A stretch of 32,223 nt of DNA. Origin: Bacteroidales bacterium. GTDB taxonomy: Bacteria > Bacteroidota > Bacteroidia > Bacteroidales > UBA1402. A program made the position numbers and the translations under genes. A model generated the notes under the pieces. That model saw only the letters and a program-made list of their open reading frames with translations. It was not told the origin of the DNA and searched no databases. Numbering within the stretch: the stretch's first letter is position 1; the number at the start of each line of letters is the position of its first letter. Positions 22,176-31,591 of this stretch are shown here, piece after piece. Location: assembly GCA_012718945.1 (NCBI GenBank), contig JAAYBL010000033.1, positions 1 to 32,223 on the forward strand. The letters are read 5' to 3'.

Positions 22176-23504
22176 TCAAATGGGTGTTACAGCATTACCA
22201 ATGCTGTGATAGCTGAAACCAGCAGAGATCAATTCTTCAGCCTGGTAGATGTTACGGCCGTCGAAAACGCAAGGCTTGTTCATCAGCTTTTTGACGACAG
22301 CCCAGGATGGTAGACGGAAGGCCTTCCATTCTGTCACCAATAACAGTGCATCGGCGCCCAGTACGGCATCATAAATATCCTTGGCATACAAAACACGATC
22401 ACCCAAGAGTCGCTTAGCCTCCTCCATGGCAATAGGATCGTACACCCTAACGGTACAGCCCGCATTAAGCAACTGATTGATAATGACCAACGAAGGAGCC
22501 TCACGCATATCGTCAGTCTCAGGTTTGAATGCCAACCCCCACAACGCAATAACTTTGCCTTTCAGGTCGGGCATGTTTGCCTGCAGTTTGTTGAACAAGA
22601 CGTGTTTTTGATCTTCATTCACCGCTTCAACGGCTTCCAGTATACGCAAGTTGTACCCATTTGACTGAGCCGTTTTGATTAATGCCTTGACATCCTTGGG
22701 GAAACAACTGCCACCATAGCCAACTCCCGGATAAAGGAACTTGCTGCCAATACGTGGATCGGTTCCTATCCCGCTACGTACCATATTAATATTGGCACCG
22801 ACGAGCTCACACAGGTTGGCTATGTCGTTCATGAAACTGATACGCGTGGCCAGCATGGCGTTGGCCGCGTATTTGGTCATTTCGGCCGACGTGATATCCA
22901 TGAAAATGACCCTGAAGTTGGTCAGAAAAAATGGACGGTATAACTTGGTCATCAAGGCCTGAGCCCTCTCGGAATCAACTCCGACAACCACCCTGTCCGG
23001 TGACATGAAATCCTTGATGGCGGCTCCTTCCTTTAGAAATTCCGGATTGGAGGCCACATCGAAAGTGAGTGACGATGAGCGCTTGGTGAGTTCATCCTGG
23101 ATAGCGGCCTTGACCAATTTATGGGTTCCCACTGGCACGGTACTCTTGGTCACAAAAAGCAAATAGTCTGTCATACACCGCCCCACAGTCCTGGCTACGG
23201 CTTCTACATACTTCAGATCAGCGCTACCATCTTCATCCTGAGGTGTACCAACGGCACAAAATAAAATGTCAATGTTTTCTTTAAGCACCTGTTCCAGGTT
23301 CGTTTCAAACCGCAAACGGCCAGCGTGTTGATTGCGGAGCACCATTTCTTCCAAACCTGGCTCATAAATAGGTAACACGCCTTTTCTCAGGTTTTCGATT
23401 TTGGTGGTATTCACATCAACACAGACAACCTCTGTGCCGTTTTCAGCAAAACAAGCACCGGTTACCAAACCGACATAGCCCGTTCCAACAATGGCAATTC
23501 TCAT
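22176..23504 (-). CDS. ugd: UDP-glucose 6-dehydrogenase
   Basis: A 442-residue cytoplasmic enzyme oxidising UDP-glucose to UDP-glucuronate with two NAD+. The NAD-binding motif MRIAIVGTGYVGLVTGACFAE opens the protein. The middle domain has PEFLKEGAA and the C-terminal domain has the catalytic cysteine Cys267 in GVGYGGSCFPKDV. Length is typical. It is the last gene of the nucleotide-sugar operon, 17 bp after the fused kinase gene. The related UDP-ManNAc dehydrogenase is less likely given the overall match to the Ugd type. Confidence 0.94.
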   Translation of the reverse strand: MRIAIVGTGYVGLVTGACFAENGTEVVCVDVNTTKIENLRKGVLPIYEPGLEEMVLRNQHAGRLRFETNLEQVLKENIDILFCAVGTPQDEDGSADLKYVEAVARTVGRCMTDYLLFVTKSTVPVGTHKLVKAAIQDELTKRSSSLTFDVASNPEFLKEGAAIKDFMSPDRVVVGVDSERAQALMTKLYRPFFLTNFRVIFMDITSAEMTKYAANAMLATRISFMNDIANLCELVGANINMVRSGIGTDPRIGSKFLYPGVGYGGSCFPKDVKALIKTAQSNGYNLRILEAVEAVNEDQKHVLFNKLQANMPDLKGKVIALWGLAFKPETDDMREAPSLVIINQLLNAGCTVRVYDPIAMEEAKRLLGDRVLYAKDIYDAVLGADALLLVTEWKAFRLPSWAVVKKLMNKPCVFDGRNIYQAEELISAGFSYHSIGNAVTPI

Positions 23505-23521
23505 ACGACTAGTTTCAACGA

Positions 23522-24670
23522 TTAGAGACCTTTCCGGCGTATTTTCAGCCGTATGGCATTTTCAAGGGGTTGCTCACAGACTAACGCCATGTAACCTCCG
23601 CCCCCAGCACCAGCCAATTTCCAAGCCAGTGCCTTGTCTTTATATTGATCAATCACTTCGGCCACATCAGACGGCATCATCGCAGGGAACATGGCTACCT
23701 GAGCGTTGAATGAAGCCAGAAAGGACGCTGCAAAAGCAGACAGGTCTTTTTTCAGTATGGCATCCCAACAGGCATCAGCAGCTGAAGTCAGTGCCTTGAC
23801 GTTGGTTTCATTGATCTGCGTATTCTCCAGGACATTAAGTCCTTGTTTGCGCGGCCAAAGTAGAATCATGCACACGTGTTCTTCCAACCAGCTCAACACG
23901 GATTCATCGTGGCAAGACTCTATCGCTTCAGGCCAGTAGTTGCCATTGTAATAATGCCGGTTCAAGCCAGGCATACATATCCCGATGGCATCCTGAGCAC
24001 CGGAAATTTCTGATCTTCCCGGTTCATTTTCAAAACGAAACAGCATCTCGGCGAGTTTTTCCGGATGATCCAGTGGCAAATGATACGGCCACAGCTTGCG
24101 GGCAGCGTTGCGTGTCGAGGTTGACATACCACAGCGCTCCATAAACTCGATGGTAGGTTCCAACGACATGGTGATGGCCCAGCCAGCTCCATATTTCGAC
24201 ACATACGGTTGGTCTATCCATGTTCCAGCCAAATCCAGTCGGAATGGCAGTTGGCATTGATTAGTCGTTCGCAGCGATGTAGTAGAACGTGCAGGCAGTC
24301 CAGCCTCAGGTATACGCTTGAGAATCAGGTAATCAATACCCAGTTCGGTACAAAGCTTTTCCTTGGCCGGTGAATGTCCGTCTTCGTTGACCACAAACAG
24401 GTCTGGCATAAACCGCCTGAGGTCTTCTTCAAAGTCCAGGATACCGGAGCCCACATTGACCCAGGCATCGGTGACATAACGAATGGATTTGACCATATAC
24501 AGGCGCTCCTGTTCTGAATTGACCGTACTACGGCCTTTCAGTTCAGAGACTGTAGCATCGGACCCAAGGCCGACATACAAGTCTCCGTAACTGGCTGCTT
24601 CCTTGAAAAAGGCCACGTGGCCGCTGTGAAGCATATCATAACAGCCTGATACAAAAACACGTTTCTTCAT
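23522..24670 (-). CDS. fused HxGH nucleotidyltransferase and GHMP sugar kinase
   Basis: A 382-residue two-domain protein. Residues 1-134 are a small cytidylyltransferase-type domain with the HxGH motif (GCYDMLHSGHV, His15 and His18) and a C-terminal RSTTSLR resembling the ISTT nucleotide-binding element. Residues 138-382 are a GHMP kinase with the first motif FRLDLAGTWIDQP, the ATP loop GMSTSTRNAA (181-190), SGAQDAIG and the third motif KLAGAGGGGYMAL (351-363). The likely path is phosphorylation of a free sugar at C1 followed by nucleotidyl transfer. It resembles HldE or Fkp in logic but has a different domain make-up and order. Sugar and nucleotide are unknown. It lies between rmlC and ugd with gaps of 24 and 17 bp. 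Confidence 0.85.
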   Translation of the reverse strand: MKKRVFVSGCYDMLHSGHVAFFKEAASYGDLYVGLGSDATVSELKGRSTVNSEQERLYMVKSIRYVTDAWVNVGSGILDFEEDLRRFMPDLFVVNEDGHSPAKEKLCTELGIDYLILKRIPEAGLPARSTTSLRTTNQCQLPFRLDLAGTWIDQPYVSKYGAGWAITMSLEPTIEFMERCGMSTSTRNAARKLWPYHLPLDHPEKLAEMLFRFENEPGRSEISGAQDAIGICMPGLNRHYYNGNYWPEAIESCHDESVLSWLEEHVCMILLWPRKQGLNVLENTQINETNVKALTSAADACWDAILKKDLSAFAASFLASFNAQVAMFPAMMPSDVAEVIDQYKDKALAWKLAGAGGGGYMALVCEQPLENAIRLKIRRKGL

Positions 24671-24694
24671 GTGTCCGAACGTTTATGCATATGG

Positions 24695-25240
24695 TTAGAA
24701 ACGATAGGCTGCATCCAATGTGGGAGCGACCTCGTCTTTCGGTGATAGCAGAAGGGCTTCTTTGGGCAGCGGCCATTTGATGTCAACCGTGGGGTCTGCG
24801 TAATTCAGAGAGACCTCAGTCGCGGGTTGATAGGTATTGTCCACCTTATACTGAAAGATAGCTTCGGGACTGGTCACCAGAAATCCATGGTAGAAACCCC
24901 TGGGTACGAACAGTTGGCGCTTGTTGTCTGCTGACAATTCAACGGCAACATAGTGTCCAAAAGTTGAAGAACCTTGTCTCATGTCAACCACAACATCCAG
25001 TACGGAGCCAAGAATGACCCTCACCAGCTTGGCTTGGGCCGCTTCTCCAGCCTGGGCGTGCATGCCTCTCAAGACCCCAAATGAGGATTTGGATTCATTA
25101 TCCTGGATAAAATCTACCTTGCCAATATGTTTCTCAAATTCAGACGCTTTGAACGCCTCCATAAAATAGCCTCTTTGATCGGGAAAGACTTTGGGTTCGA
25201 TCACCCAAACACCGGGTATGTTTTGTTCGATGAAATGCAT
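24695..25240 (-). CDS. rmlC: dTDP-4-dehydrorhamnose 3,5-epimerase
   Basis: A 181-residue cupin epimerase acting on dTDP-4-keto-6-deoxyglucose. It shows FPDQRGYFMEAF, the catalytic histidine in SFGVLRGMHAQ, the FVPRGFYHGFLV strand, FQYKVDNTY with the likely acid tyrosine, and the NYADPTVDIKWP end motif. The residue after the catalytic histidine is Ala where Tyr or Phe is usual, a small deviation. Length is normal. It begins 2 bp after rmlB. Confidence 0.93.
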   Translation of the reverse strand: MHFIEQNIPGVWVIEPKVFPDQRGYFMEAFKASEFEKHIGKVDFIQDNESKSSFGVLRGMHAQAGEAAQAKLVRVILGSVLDVVVDMRQGSSTFGHYVAVELSADNKRQLFVPRGFYHGFLVTSPEAIFQYKVDNTYQPATEVSLNYADPTVDIKWPLPKEALLLSPKDEVAPTLDAAYRF

Positions 25241-25242
25241 GA

Positions 25243-26361
25243 TTAGCGATTGGAATACATACGTTCGTAATAGTTCTGGTACTCACCGGACGTAACCTCA
25301 TCCACCCAGGACTGGTTTTCCAGGTACCAACGAATGGTTTTTACGATACCAGCCTCAAAGGCGGTTTCGGGATACCAGCCCAACTCCTCCTTCATCTTGG
25401 TCGGATCGATGGCATAGCGTTTATCATGTCCCAACCTGTCCTGAACGTAGGTAATCAATCCTTCGCTGACATTGCTCAGGTCTGTCTTGAGTACAGCGCG
25501 ATAAGCGGGCTCCTCTTCCATCAAACGACGGATGGTGGCTATGGTCAACCGTACGATCTCGATGTTCTGTTTCTCGTTGTGCCCACCCACGTTGTAGACT
25601 TCACCAGGTTTGCCTTTGCGGACAACGGCCTCAATGGCCTTGCAATGGTCTTCCACGTAAAGCCAATCCCTGACATTGGAACCGTCGCCGTAAACAGGCA
25701 GCGGCTTACCTTCAAGGATATTCTTGATAATCAGCGGAATGAGTTTTTCCGGAAAATGATAGGGCCCGTAGTTGTTGGAACAACGGGTAATGGTGGCCGG
25801 TAACTTATACGTTTCCGAATAAGCCCTAACAATAAGGTCAGCTGAGGTTTTGGAGGCTGAATAAGGGCTACGGGGATCCAGGGCAGTCGTTTCCGTAAAG
25901 AAACCGGTGGCACCTAGTGAACCATAGACTTCATCGGTCGAGACTTGGTGATAGCGAACACCCTTCTTCCAGGTAGGGTATCCGTTATCGTCCTTTCCTG
26001 TCACCCAAAACTGCCTGGCCACATCCATCAGGTTTTGAGTACCCAAGATGTTGGTTTCCAAAAACAAACGGGGATTGACGATGCTGCGGTCCACGTGGCT
26101 TTCTGCTGCGAAGTTGACCACCACATCAATGGGGTATTTTTCAAAAAGGCTGGTAACCAAATCCTTATCACAAATATCACCTTTGACAAACTGGCAGCGT
26201 TGCCCATCCACATCACCAGCAATGGTGCCATAGTTGCCCGCATAAGTCAAGGCATCCAGGATGATGAGGTTAACGTCGTCGAACTGCGACAACAGGTATT
26301 TCACATAATTGGCCCCGATGAAACCGGCGCCTCCAGTGACTAAATACGTTCTTTTCAACAT
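25243..26361 (-). CDS. rmlB: dTDP-glucose 4,6-dehydratase
   Basis: A 372-residue extended short-chain dehydrogenase that makes dTDP-4-keto-6-deoxyglucose. It has the NAD motif TGGAGFIGANYVKYL, NFAAESHVDRSI, the catalytic STDEVYGSLG and YSASKTSADL, and the substrate segment TRCSNNYGPYHFPEKLIPL. Its product could feed RmlC in this operon and the two FdtA-like enzymes at the left end of the window. It is 12 bp after rmlA. Confidence 0.96.
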   Translation of the reverse strand: MLKRTYLVTGGAGFIGANYVKYLLSQFDDVNLIILDALTYAGNYGTIAGDVDGQRCQFVKGDICDKDLVTSLFEKYPIDVVVNFAAESHVDRSIVNPRLFLETNILGTQNLMDVARQFWVTGKDDNGYPTWKKGVRYHQVSTDEVYGSLGATGFFTETTALDPRSPYSASKTSADLIVRAYSETYKLPATITRCSNNYGPYHFPEKLIPLIIKNILEGKPLPVYGDGSNVRDWLYVEDHCKAIEAVVRKGKPGEVYNVGGHNEKQNIEIVRLTIATIRRLMEEEPAYRAVLKTDLSNVSEGLITYVQDRLGHDKRYAIDPTKMKEELGWYPETAFEAGIVKTIRWYLENQSWVDEVTSGEYQNYYERMYSNR

Positions 26362-26373
26362 AATCTGATGCTA

Positions 26374-27240
26374 TTATTCGTCCAAAAGAGACAACAGGTA
26401 TTGTCCATAGGCCGTTTTATTCAGTTTTTCACCCAAGGCAGCTAGTTGACGGCTGTCAATCCAACCGTTGCGCCAGGCGATTTCTTCAATACAGGAAACA
26501 TAAAAACCTTGACGGTTTTGAATGGTGGCCACAAAGTTGGAAGCCTCAAGCAGACTGTCGCAATTACCCGTATCCAACCAGGCAAAACCACGACCAAATA
26601 ACTCTACGTTCAAGGATCCTTCTTCCAGATAAACCTTGTTAAGGTCGGTGATTTCGTACTCGCCTCTGGCTGATGGTTTCAATGCCGCAGCCTTTTCAGT
26701 GACGGTATTATCGTAAAAATACAGACCGGGGACGGCATAATGAGACTTTGGCTGGGCCGGTTTCTCTTCCAGGGATACCACTTTGCCGGTACCATCAAAC
26801 TCAACCACACCGTAAGCCCTTGGATCCTTCACAAAATAGCCAAAGATGCAGGCGCCCTTGTTGATGGAGGCTGCCCTTTTGAGCATGGTCGAAAAACCTT
26901 GACCGTAGAACAGGTTGTCCCCTAAAATAAGGCACCCAGGTTCTCCGTTCAAAAAGCTGGCTCCCAACACGAAAGCCTGAGCCAATCCATTGGGCTCGTC
27001 CTGGATCTTGTATTCAAACCGCATTCCCAGAGAGGAACCATCGCCCAACAAATCCCTGAACATGGGCAAATCCCGGGGTGTGGAAATGACCAGCACCTCC
27101 CGTATGCCAGCCAGCATCAAGGTTGAAAGCGGGTAATAAATCATGGGTTTGTCATACACGGGCATTATCTGCTTGGATATAGCCTTGGACAATGGAAATA
27201 ATCGTGTGGCACTACCACCTGCTAATATGATTCCCTTCAT
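26374..27240 (-). CDS. rmlA: glucose-1-phosphate thymidylyltransferase
   Basis: A 288-residue enzyme joining dTTP and glucose-1-phosphate. The nucleotide-binding motif is GIILAGGSATRLFPLSKAISKQ-like at the N-terminus, followed by PVYDKPMIYYPLSTLMLAGI, the metal aspartate in LILGDNLFYG and EKPAQPKSHYAVPGLYFYD. Length matches the short RmlA class. It starts 37 bp after fcl, the largest gap in this stretch, and continues into rmlB. Confidence 0.96.
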   Translation of the reverse strand: MKGIILAGGSATRLFPLSKAISKQIMPVYDKPMIYYPLSTLMLAGIREVLVISTPRDLPMFRDLLGDGSSLGMRFEYKIQDEPNGLAQAFVLGASFLNGEPGCLILGDNLFYGQGFSTMLKRAASINKGACIFGYFVKDPRAYGVVEFDGTGKVVSLEEKPAQPKSHYAVPGLYFYDNTVTEKAAALKPSARGEYEITDLNKVYLEEGSLNVELFGRGFAWLDTGNCDSLLEASNFVATIQNRQGFYVSCIEEIAWRNGWIDSRQLAALGEKLNKTAYGQYLLSLLDE

Positions 27241-27277
27241 GGCATGATTGTTGGTTCAAAAACAAAGATAGAAAAAA

Positions 27278-28348
27278 TCAACGATTCAGGTACCAATTGT
27301 ACAGTTTGGCTATCCCTTCTTCAATATCAATACGATGGTGCCAACCCAGGTTGTGTAACCTTGAAGGATCTGTCAGTTTTCGCAGGGTGCCATCAGGCTT
27401 GGACGCATCAAATCGCAGCGCCCCCTTATAACCGACAATGCTGGCCACCAAGTAAGCCAAGTCTTTGATGCTGATTTCTTTGCCCGTTCCGATATTGAGA
27501 TGGCAGTTCCTGAATTCGGGGCCCTCCCCTTTCAGATCCTTGAAATCCACCCGTTCCATCACGAAAACGCAGGCATCGGCCATTTCTTCACTCCACAGAA
27601 ATTCACGTGTAGGGCTGCCGGTACCCCAGATTTCAACAGCGTCTTTTGAAACGCCATACTTGCCCAACGTAGCCAATAGTTGATCCATGGGCGCCTTTCC
27701 ATCGACACCTTCCACCGGATAACGGTCAAAATCAGCTTTCAAAGCTTCAATATCACCCTCCATCAAGCATTTGCCCAAGTGAGCTTTGCGGATCAGGGCT
27801 GGTAAGACATGGCTCTTTTCCAGGTTGAAATTATCGTTGGGGCCGTATAGATTGGTGGGCATGACGGCTATGAAATTTGTGCCATATTGAAGATTATAGC
27901 TTTCACACATCTTAAGACCGGCAATCTTGGCCATGGCGTAAGGTTCGTTGGTGTATTCCAACGGACCGGATAACAAGCAGTCCTCAGGCATGGGCTGAGG
28001 GGCTTCTCTGGGATAAATACAGGTACTACCTAGAAAAAGGAGCTTTTTAACCCCATACTTCCAGGCGTTGTGGATAACATTGTTTTGAATCTGCAGATTG
28101 ATGTAGATAAAATCAGCCCTATACGTGTTGTTGGCAACAATGCCCCCCACATGAGCGGCAGCTAAAAAGACGTATTCAGGACGTTCAGCCTCAAAAAAGG
28201 CCTCCACCGCTTCCTGCCTGGTCAAATCAAGTTCTTTAGCGCTCCGAAGGATAAAATTGGAATAACCCCTGGCTTTTAAATTGGCAAGGATGGCCGACCC
28301 CACCAAACCTCGGTGACCGGCCACAAAAATGCGGGCACTTTTCTCCAT
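27278..28348 (-). CDS. fcl: GDP-L-fucose synthase
   Basis: A 356-residue epimerase/reductase turning GDP-4-keto-6-deoxymannose into GDP-L-fucose with NADPH. It has [34 protein letters not shown], the catalytic [18 protein letters not shown] and [11 protein letters not shown]. It is about 35 residues longer than the E. coli enzyme because of an insertion around residues 190-235, a form common in Bacteroidota. It begins 2 bp after gmd, its pathway partner. Confidence 0.95.
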   Translation of the reverse strand: MEKSARIFVAGHRGLVGSAILANLKARGYSNFILRSAKELDLTRQEAVEAFFEAERPEYVFLAAAHVGGIVANNTYRADFIYINLQIQNNVIHNAWKYGVKKLLFLGSTCIYPREAPQPMPEDCLLSGPLEYTNEPYAMAKIAGLKMCESYNLQYGTNFIAVMPTNLYGPNDNFNLEKSHVLPALIRKAHLGKCLMEGDIEALKADFDRYPVEGVDGKAPMDQLLATLGKYGVSKDAVEIWGTGSPTREFLWSEEMADACVFVMERVDFKDLKGEGPEFRNCHLNIGTGKEISIKDLAYLVASIVGYKGALRFDASKPDGTLRKLTDPSRLHNLGWHHRIDIEEGIAKLYNWYLNR

Positions 28349-28350
28349 GA

Positions 28351-29502
28351 TTATTCAAAGTAATTCATGATGCGGTAACCGCCTTCCTTGAGGTACGTTT
28401 CCTTTTTCATCAATTTGATGTCGCTGAGCATCATATCGTTGCACAGGGCTTTCAAATCATATTGAGGCTCCCAGTTCAATTTGGTTCTGGCCTTGGTGGC
28501 ATCCCCTATCAGCAACTCAACCTCCGTTGGTCTGAAATAGGCGGGATCTACTCCTACTACGATTTGACCCATGCGTTTGGAAAAAGCATCCAGGTATTCC
28601 TTGCCAACCGTCGCCTCAAAAGTGGCTTGATCGACATCTACCAAATAGCCTTTTTCATCCACACCTTCACCTTTGAATGCGATGGTAACACCAACCTCCT
28701 TAAATGCCAATGTGATAAAGTCGCGGATGGTCGTAGTAACCCCTGTGGCAATGACGTAATCATCGGGTTGGTCTTGTTGAAGTATCAAGTACATGGCCTT
28801 GATATAATCCTTGGCATGCCCCCAGTCGCGTTTGGAGGACATATTACCCATGTACACACTGTCTTGCATACCCAGCGCTATACGGGATACGGCCCTTGTC
28901 ACTTTGCGGGTCACAAAGGTCTCGCCCCTCAGGGGTGATTCGTGATTGAAAAGAATACCGTTGCTGGCATGCATGCCATAGGCTTCCCTGTAGTTGACAG
29001 TAATCCAATAGGCATACAGTTTGGCCACAGCGTAAGGACTGCGCGGATAAAAGGGAGTGGTTTCTTTCTGGGGTACTTCCTGAACCAAACCATACAATTC
29101 AGACGTGGACGCCTGGTAAATACGCGTCTTCTTCGTGAGATCAAGCAAACGAACGGCTTCCAAAATACGCAAGGTACCAAGACCGTCGGCGTTGGCAGTG
29201 TATTCGGGGGTATCAAAACTGACCTTAACATGGCTCATAGCGGCCAGGTTGTAGATCTCATCGGGTTTTACTTCACCAATGATGCGGGTCAGGTTCATGC
29301 TGTCCGTCAAATCACCATAATGAAGTATCATATTTCGGTTTTTCTCCCACGGAGCTTGATATAAATGATCAATGCGATCCGTGTTGAACATGGAAGAACG
29401 CCGTTTGATGCCGTGCACCACATACCCTTTTTTTATGAGGTATTCGGCCAAATACGCTCCGTCCTGGCCGGTAATACCGGTGATCAATGCTGTTTTTGCC
29501 AT
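28351..29502 (-). CDS. gmd: GDP-mannose 4,6-dehydratase
   Basis: A 383-residue dehydratase giving GDP-4-keto-6-deoxymannose. It has [36 protein letters not shown], the catalytic STSELYG and [10 protein letters not shown], and [20 protein letters not shown], all diagnostic of Gmd. It stands 52 bp after the dehydratase gene at 29555 and is followed at once by fcl. Confidence 0.96.
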   Translation of the reverse strand: MAKTALITGITGQDGAYLAEYLIKKGYVVHGIKRRSSMFNTDRIDHLYQAPWEKNRNMILHYGDLTDSMNLTRIIGEVKPDEIYNLAAMSHVKVSFDTPEYTANADGLGTLRILEAVRLLDLTKKTRIYQASTSELYGLVQEVPQKETTPFYPRSPYAVAKLYAYWITVNYREAYGMHASNGILFNHESPLRGETFVTRKVTRAVSRIALGMQDSVYMGNMSSKRDWGHAKDYIKAMYLILQQDQPDDYVIATGVTTTIRDFITLAFKEVGVTIAFKGEGVDEKGYLVDVDQATFEATVGKEYLDAFSKRMGQIVVGVDPAYFRPTEVELLIGDATKARTKLNWEPQYDLKALCNDMMLSDIKLMKKETYLKEGGYRIMNYFE

Positions 29503-29554
29503 AAGTATGTCTCTGAATTAATAATGTAAACCCCTGAAAATCTTTATAATGACA

Positions 29555-31471
29555 TTAAACCGTCATCGTTTGATTTTGAGGAACGATAGGGGGATTAAAA
29601 TCTGGAATAAGTTGCCCAAGCAAGGAAATGGTTCCTTCAATGTTGACCTGTTCAGATAAGGCGATCACTTGGTCGATCATAGCGACAACGTCCACATAGT
29701 CATGCTGATTCACCGTTGCCACTTTGATGTAATCATGCTTCGTAGCCTTCGACTCTTCCTTCTCGTCGGTTTGATCTTCTATCATCTTCTCGCCCGATCG
29801 CAAACCTGTAAACGTGAGAGCGATGTCTTTATCAGGCGTATAACCAGCCAATTCAATCATTTTTCTGGCCAACTCGACAATGCGGATGGGTTTACCCATG
29901 TCAAACACATAAACCTTCCCGTTTTGTCCAAAGCTAGCAGACTCCATCACCAATCTAGTAGCCTCCGGTATGGTCATAAAATAACGCTGCACGTCAGGGT
30001 GAGCCACTGTGACAGGTCCACCGTCTTCAATCTGTTTTCTAAACCGTGCGATGACAGAACCGCTCGATCCCAGCACGTTACCAAAACGGGTAATTAAGAT
30101 ACGGGCCGTCGTATTATCCGTCATTTTGTTGGCTACAGATTGCACGTACCACTCAGCCAATCGCTTGGAAGCACCCACCACTGAGGCAGGCTTAACGGCC
30201 TTGTCGGTTGATATAAACACAAACGTATCCACACCGTGGCGTACGGCTGCATCACAGACCCGTCTTGTTCCCAGAAGATTGACCAGGACCGCCTCACATG
30301 GATTATCCTCCATCATGGGCACGTGCTTGTAGGCCGCCGCATGGTAAACGATCTCCGGTTTGTAAAACTTGAAAACCCCATCAATTCTGGCCTCGCTGCG
30401 TACATCACCAATAATTGGCTTAATCGAAACATCGGGGAAGTTTTTCTCCATCTCCAACTGCAGGTTGTGCAGGGGTGTTTCTGCCATATCAAACAGCAAC
30501 AGCATTTTAGGCTTGAAATGAGCCAGCTGACGGACCAATTCGCTACCGATAGATCCGGCCGCACCAGTGATTAATATGGTTTTACCGTAGGATTGTTTGG
30601 CTATCCTATCCATATCTATCCTGATTTCCTCACGCCCCAACAAGTCTTCAAGTTGTATGGGCTTCATTTGCAGCCGAGTTGTTCCCGAAGTATCGATGCC
30701 TTCCAGGGGTGGTGAGACCAAAACTGACAATCCCATGTCCATACAGGTGGCAATAAAAGCCTGTTCATTGCGAACGCTTTGGTAACTGGGAAACAGGATG
30801 GTGGTCACCTCGTACTTGCTTAAAAACCAATCCAGGTTATCGCCGTTGAGGTAATAAACGGGCAGATCCTGTATACGGGTTTTTCTGGCATTCTTGTCCC
30901 TGGTTATAAAGCCCTGCACAATGTGGATGCTGTGTGAACTACGATTGATCCAGTTGGCCAATGCTAAACTATGAGGTCCAATACCAAAAATGATGGTCCT
31001 TTTCCGCTTTCCGTACATGGTACTGCGTAGCCTGTTGTACAGAAAGACAATGAACAATCTAAACGCCAGAATAAGGAAAAAGCAGAACAGCAGCGTATTA
31101 AGCACCATAAAAGTGGATGGGCCCTTGGGGATACCGTTCACGCGCAAAACAATAAAAGTTAGCGTACCTGCCAACAATAATGATACAAAAATGCGCCAGA
31201 TTTCCCTGATATTCGAGTGTCGTATCAATCCCCTGAACGACTTGAAAATACTAAAAGACAGGAGGCAGGTCGCCAAAAAAAACAGCCCAATCATTAAACG
31301 ATTGGATGGTGGCAACGGCCATATTGAAGTATAACGTTGTATGGAGGCAGCAAAGAAAAAACCGATGGCACATATGCACAAATCAAGAACCAAAACAATA
31401 GCCCTGTTGTTCAAAGACTTTTTCATCAGACGGTTGAAAAAGTCCCTAAATAGAATGGTAAATTTTTCCAC
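29555..31471 (-). CDS. membrane nucleotide-sugar 4,6-dehydratase of PglF/CapD type
   Basis: A 638-residue protein from the GTG I chose. Four membrane helices fill about residues 15-130. A CoA-binding-like Rossmann region follows (about 145-270). The C-terminal catalytic domain has KTILITGAAGSIGSELVRQL, STDKAVKPASVVGASKRLAE and ITRFGNVLGSSGSV. Relatives dehydrate UDP-GlcNAc to UDP-4-keto-6-deoxy sugars for surface glycans. The open frame reaches a GTG at 31525, but a TACTTTTG -7 box at 31504-31497 lies inside it. GTG 31471 or ATG 31426 (MKKSLNNRA) are the realistic starts. It heads the nucleotide-sugar operon. Confidence 0.9.
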   Translation of the reverse strand: MEKFTILFRDFFNRLMKKSLNNRAIVLVLDLCICAIGFFFAASIQRYTSIWPLPPSNRLMIGLFFLATCLLSFSIFKSFRGLIRHSNIREIWRIFVSLLLAGTLTFIVLRVNGIPKGPSTFMVLNTLLFCFFLILAFRLFIVFLYNRLRSTMYGKRKRTIIFGIGPHSLALANWINRSSHSIHIVQGFITRDKNARKTRIQDLPVYYLNGDNLDWFLSKYEVTTILFPSYQSVRNEQAFIATCMDMGLSVLVSPPLEGIDTSGTTRLQMKPIQLEDLLGREEIRIDMDRIAKQSYGKTILITGAAGSIGSELVRQLAHFKPKMLLLFDMAETPLHNLQLEMEKNFPDVSIKPIIGDVRSEARIDGVFKFYKPEIVYHAAAYKHVPMMEDNPCEAVLVNLLGTRRVCDAAVRHGVDTFVFISTDKAVKPASVVGASKRLAEWYVQSVANKMTDNTTARILITRFGNVLGSSGSVIARFRKQIEDGGPVTVAHPDVQRYFMTIPEATRLVMESASFGQNGKVYVFDMGKPIRIVELARKMIELAGYTPDKDIALTFTGLRSGEKMIEDQTDEKEESKATKHDYIKVATVNQHDYVDVVAMIDQVIALSEQVNIEGTISLLGQLIPDFNPPIVPQNQTMTV

Positions 31472-31496
31472 GTAGTTAGATCTGGTTATCGTCCAG

Positions 31497-31504
31497 CAAA
31501 AGTA
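31497..31504 (-). promoter_or_regulatory. -7 box of the nucleotide-sugar operon
   Basis: The minus strand reads TACTTTTG, an exact TAnnTTTG match followed by C, 26 bp upstream of the GTG at 31471. No clear -33 element is seen. It argues against the longest open-frame start at 31525. Confidence 0.5.
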
Positions 31505-31565
31505 GTGAAATGATTCAATAAACACCTATTAATGGATGATAATTATGTATATTAAAAAGCTTGTT

Positions 31566-31573
31566 TATTTTTG
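31566..31573 (+). promoter_or_regulatory. -7 box of the secreted hydrolase gene
   Basis: TATTTTTG followed by C matches TAnnTTTG and lies 18 bp before the ATG at 31592. It is divergent from the box at 31504-31497, the two being about 60 bp apart. Confidence 0.5.
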
Positions 31574-31591
31574 CATGGTAATACCTACACC

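Noticed and set aside
22189-22207. Perfect 8-bp hairpin (ACAGCATT/AATGCTGT) as a bidirectional terminator between ygiQ and ugd
   Set aside because: It lies inside the last codons of ugd, is not GC-rich and has no T run on either strand.
31472-31525. N-terminal extension of the PglF/CapD-type protein to GTG 31525
   Set aside because: An exact -7 box (31504-31497) lies within it, so the transcript probably starts downstream.
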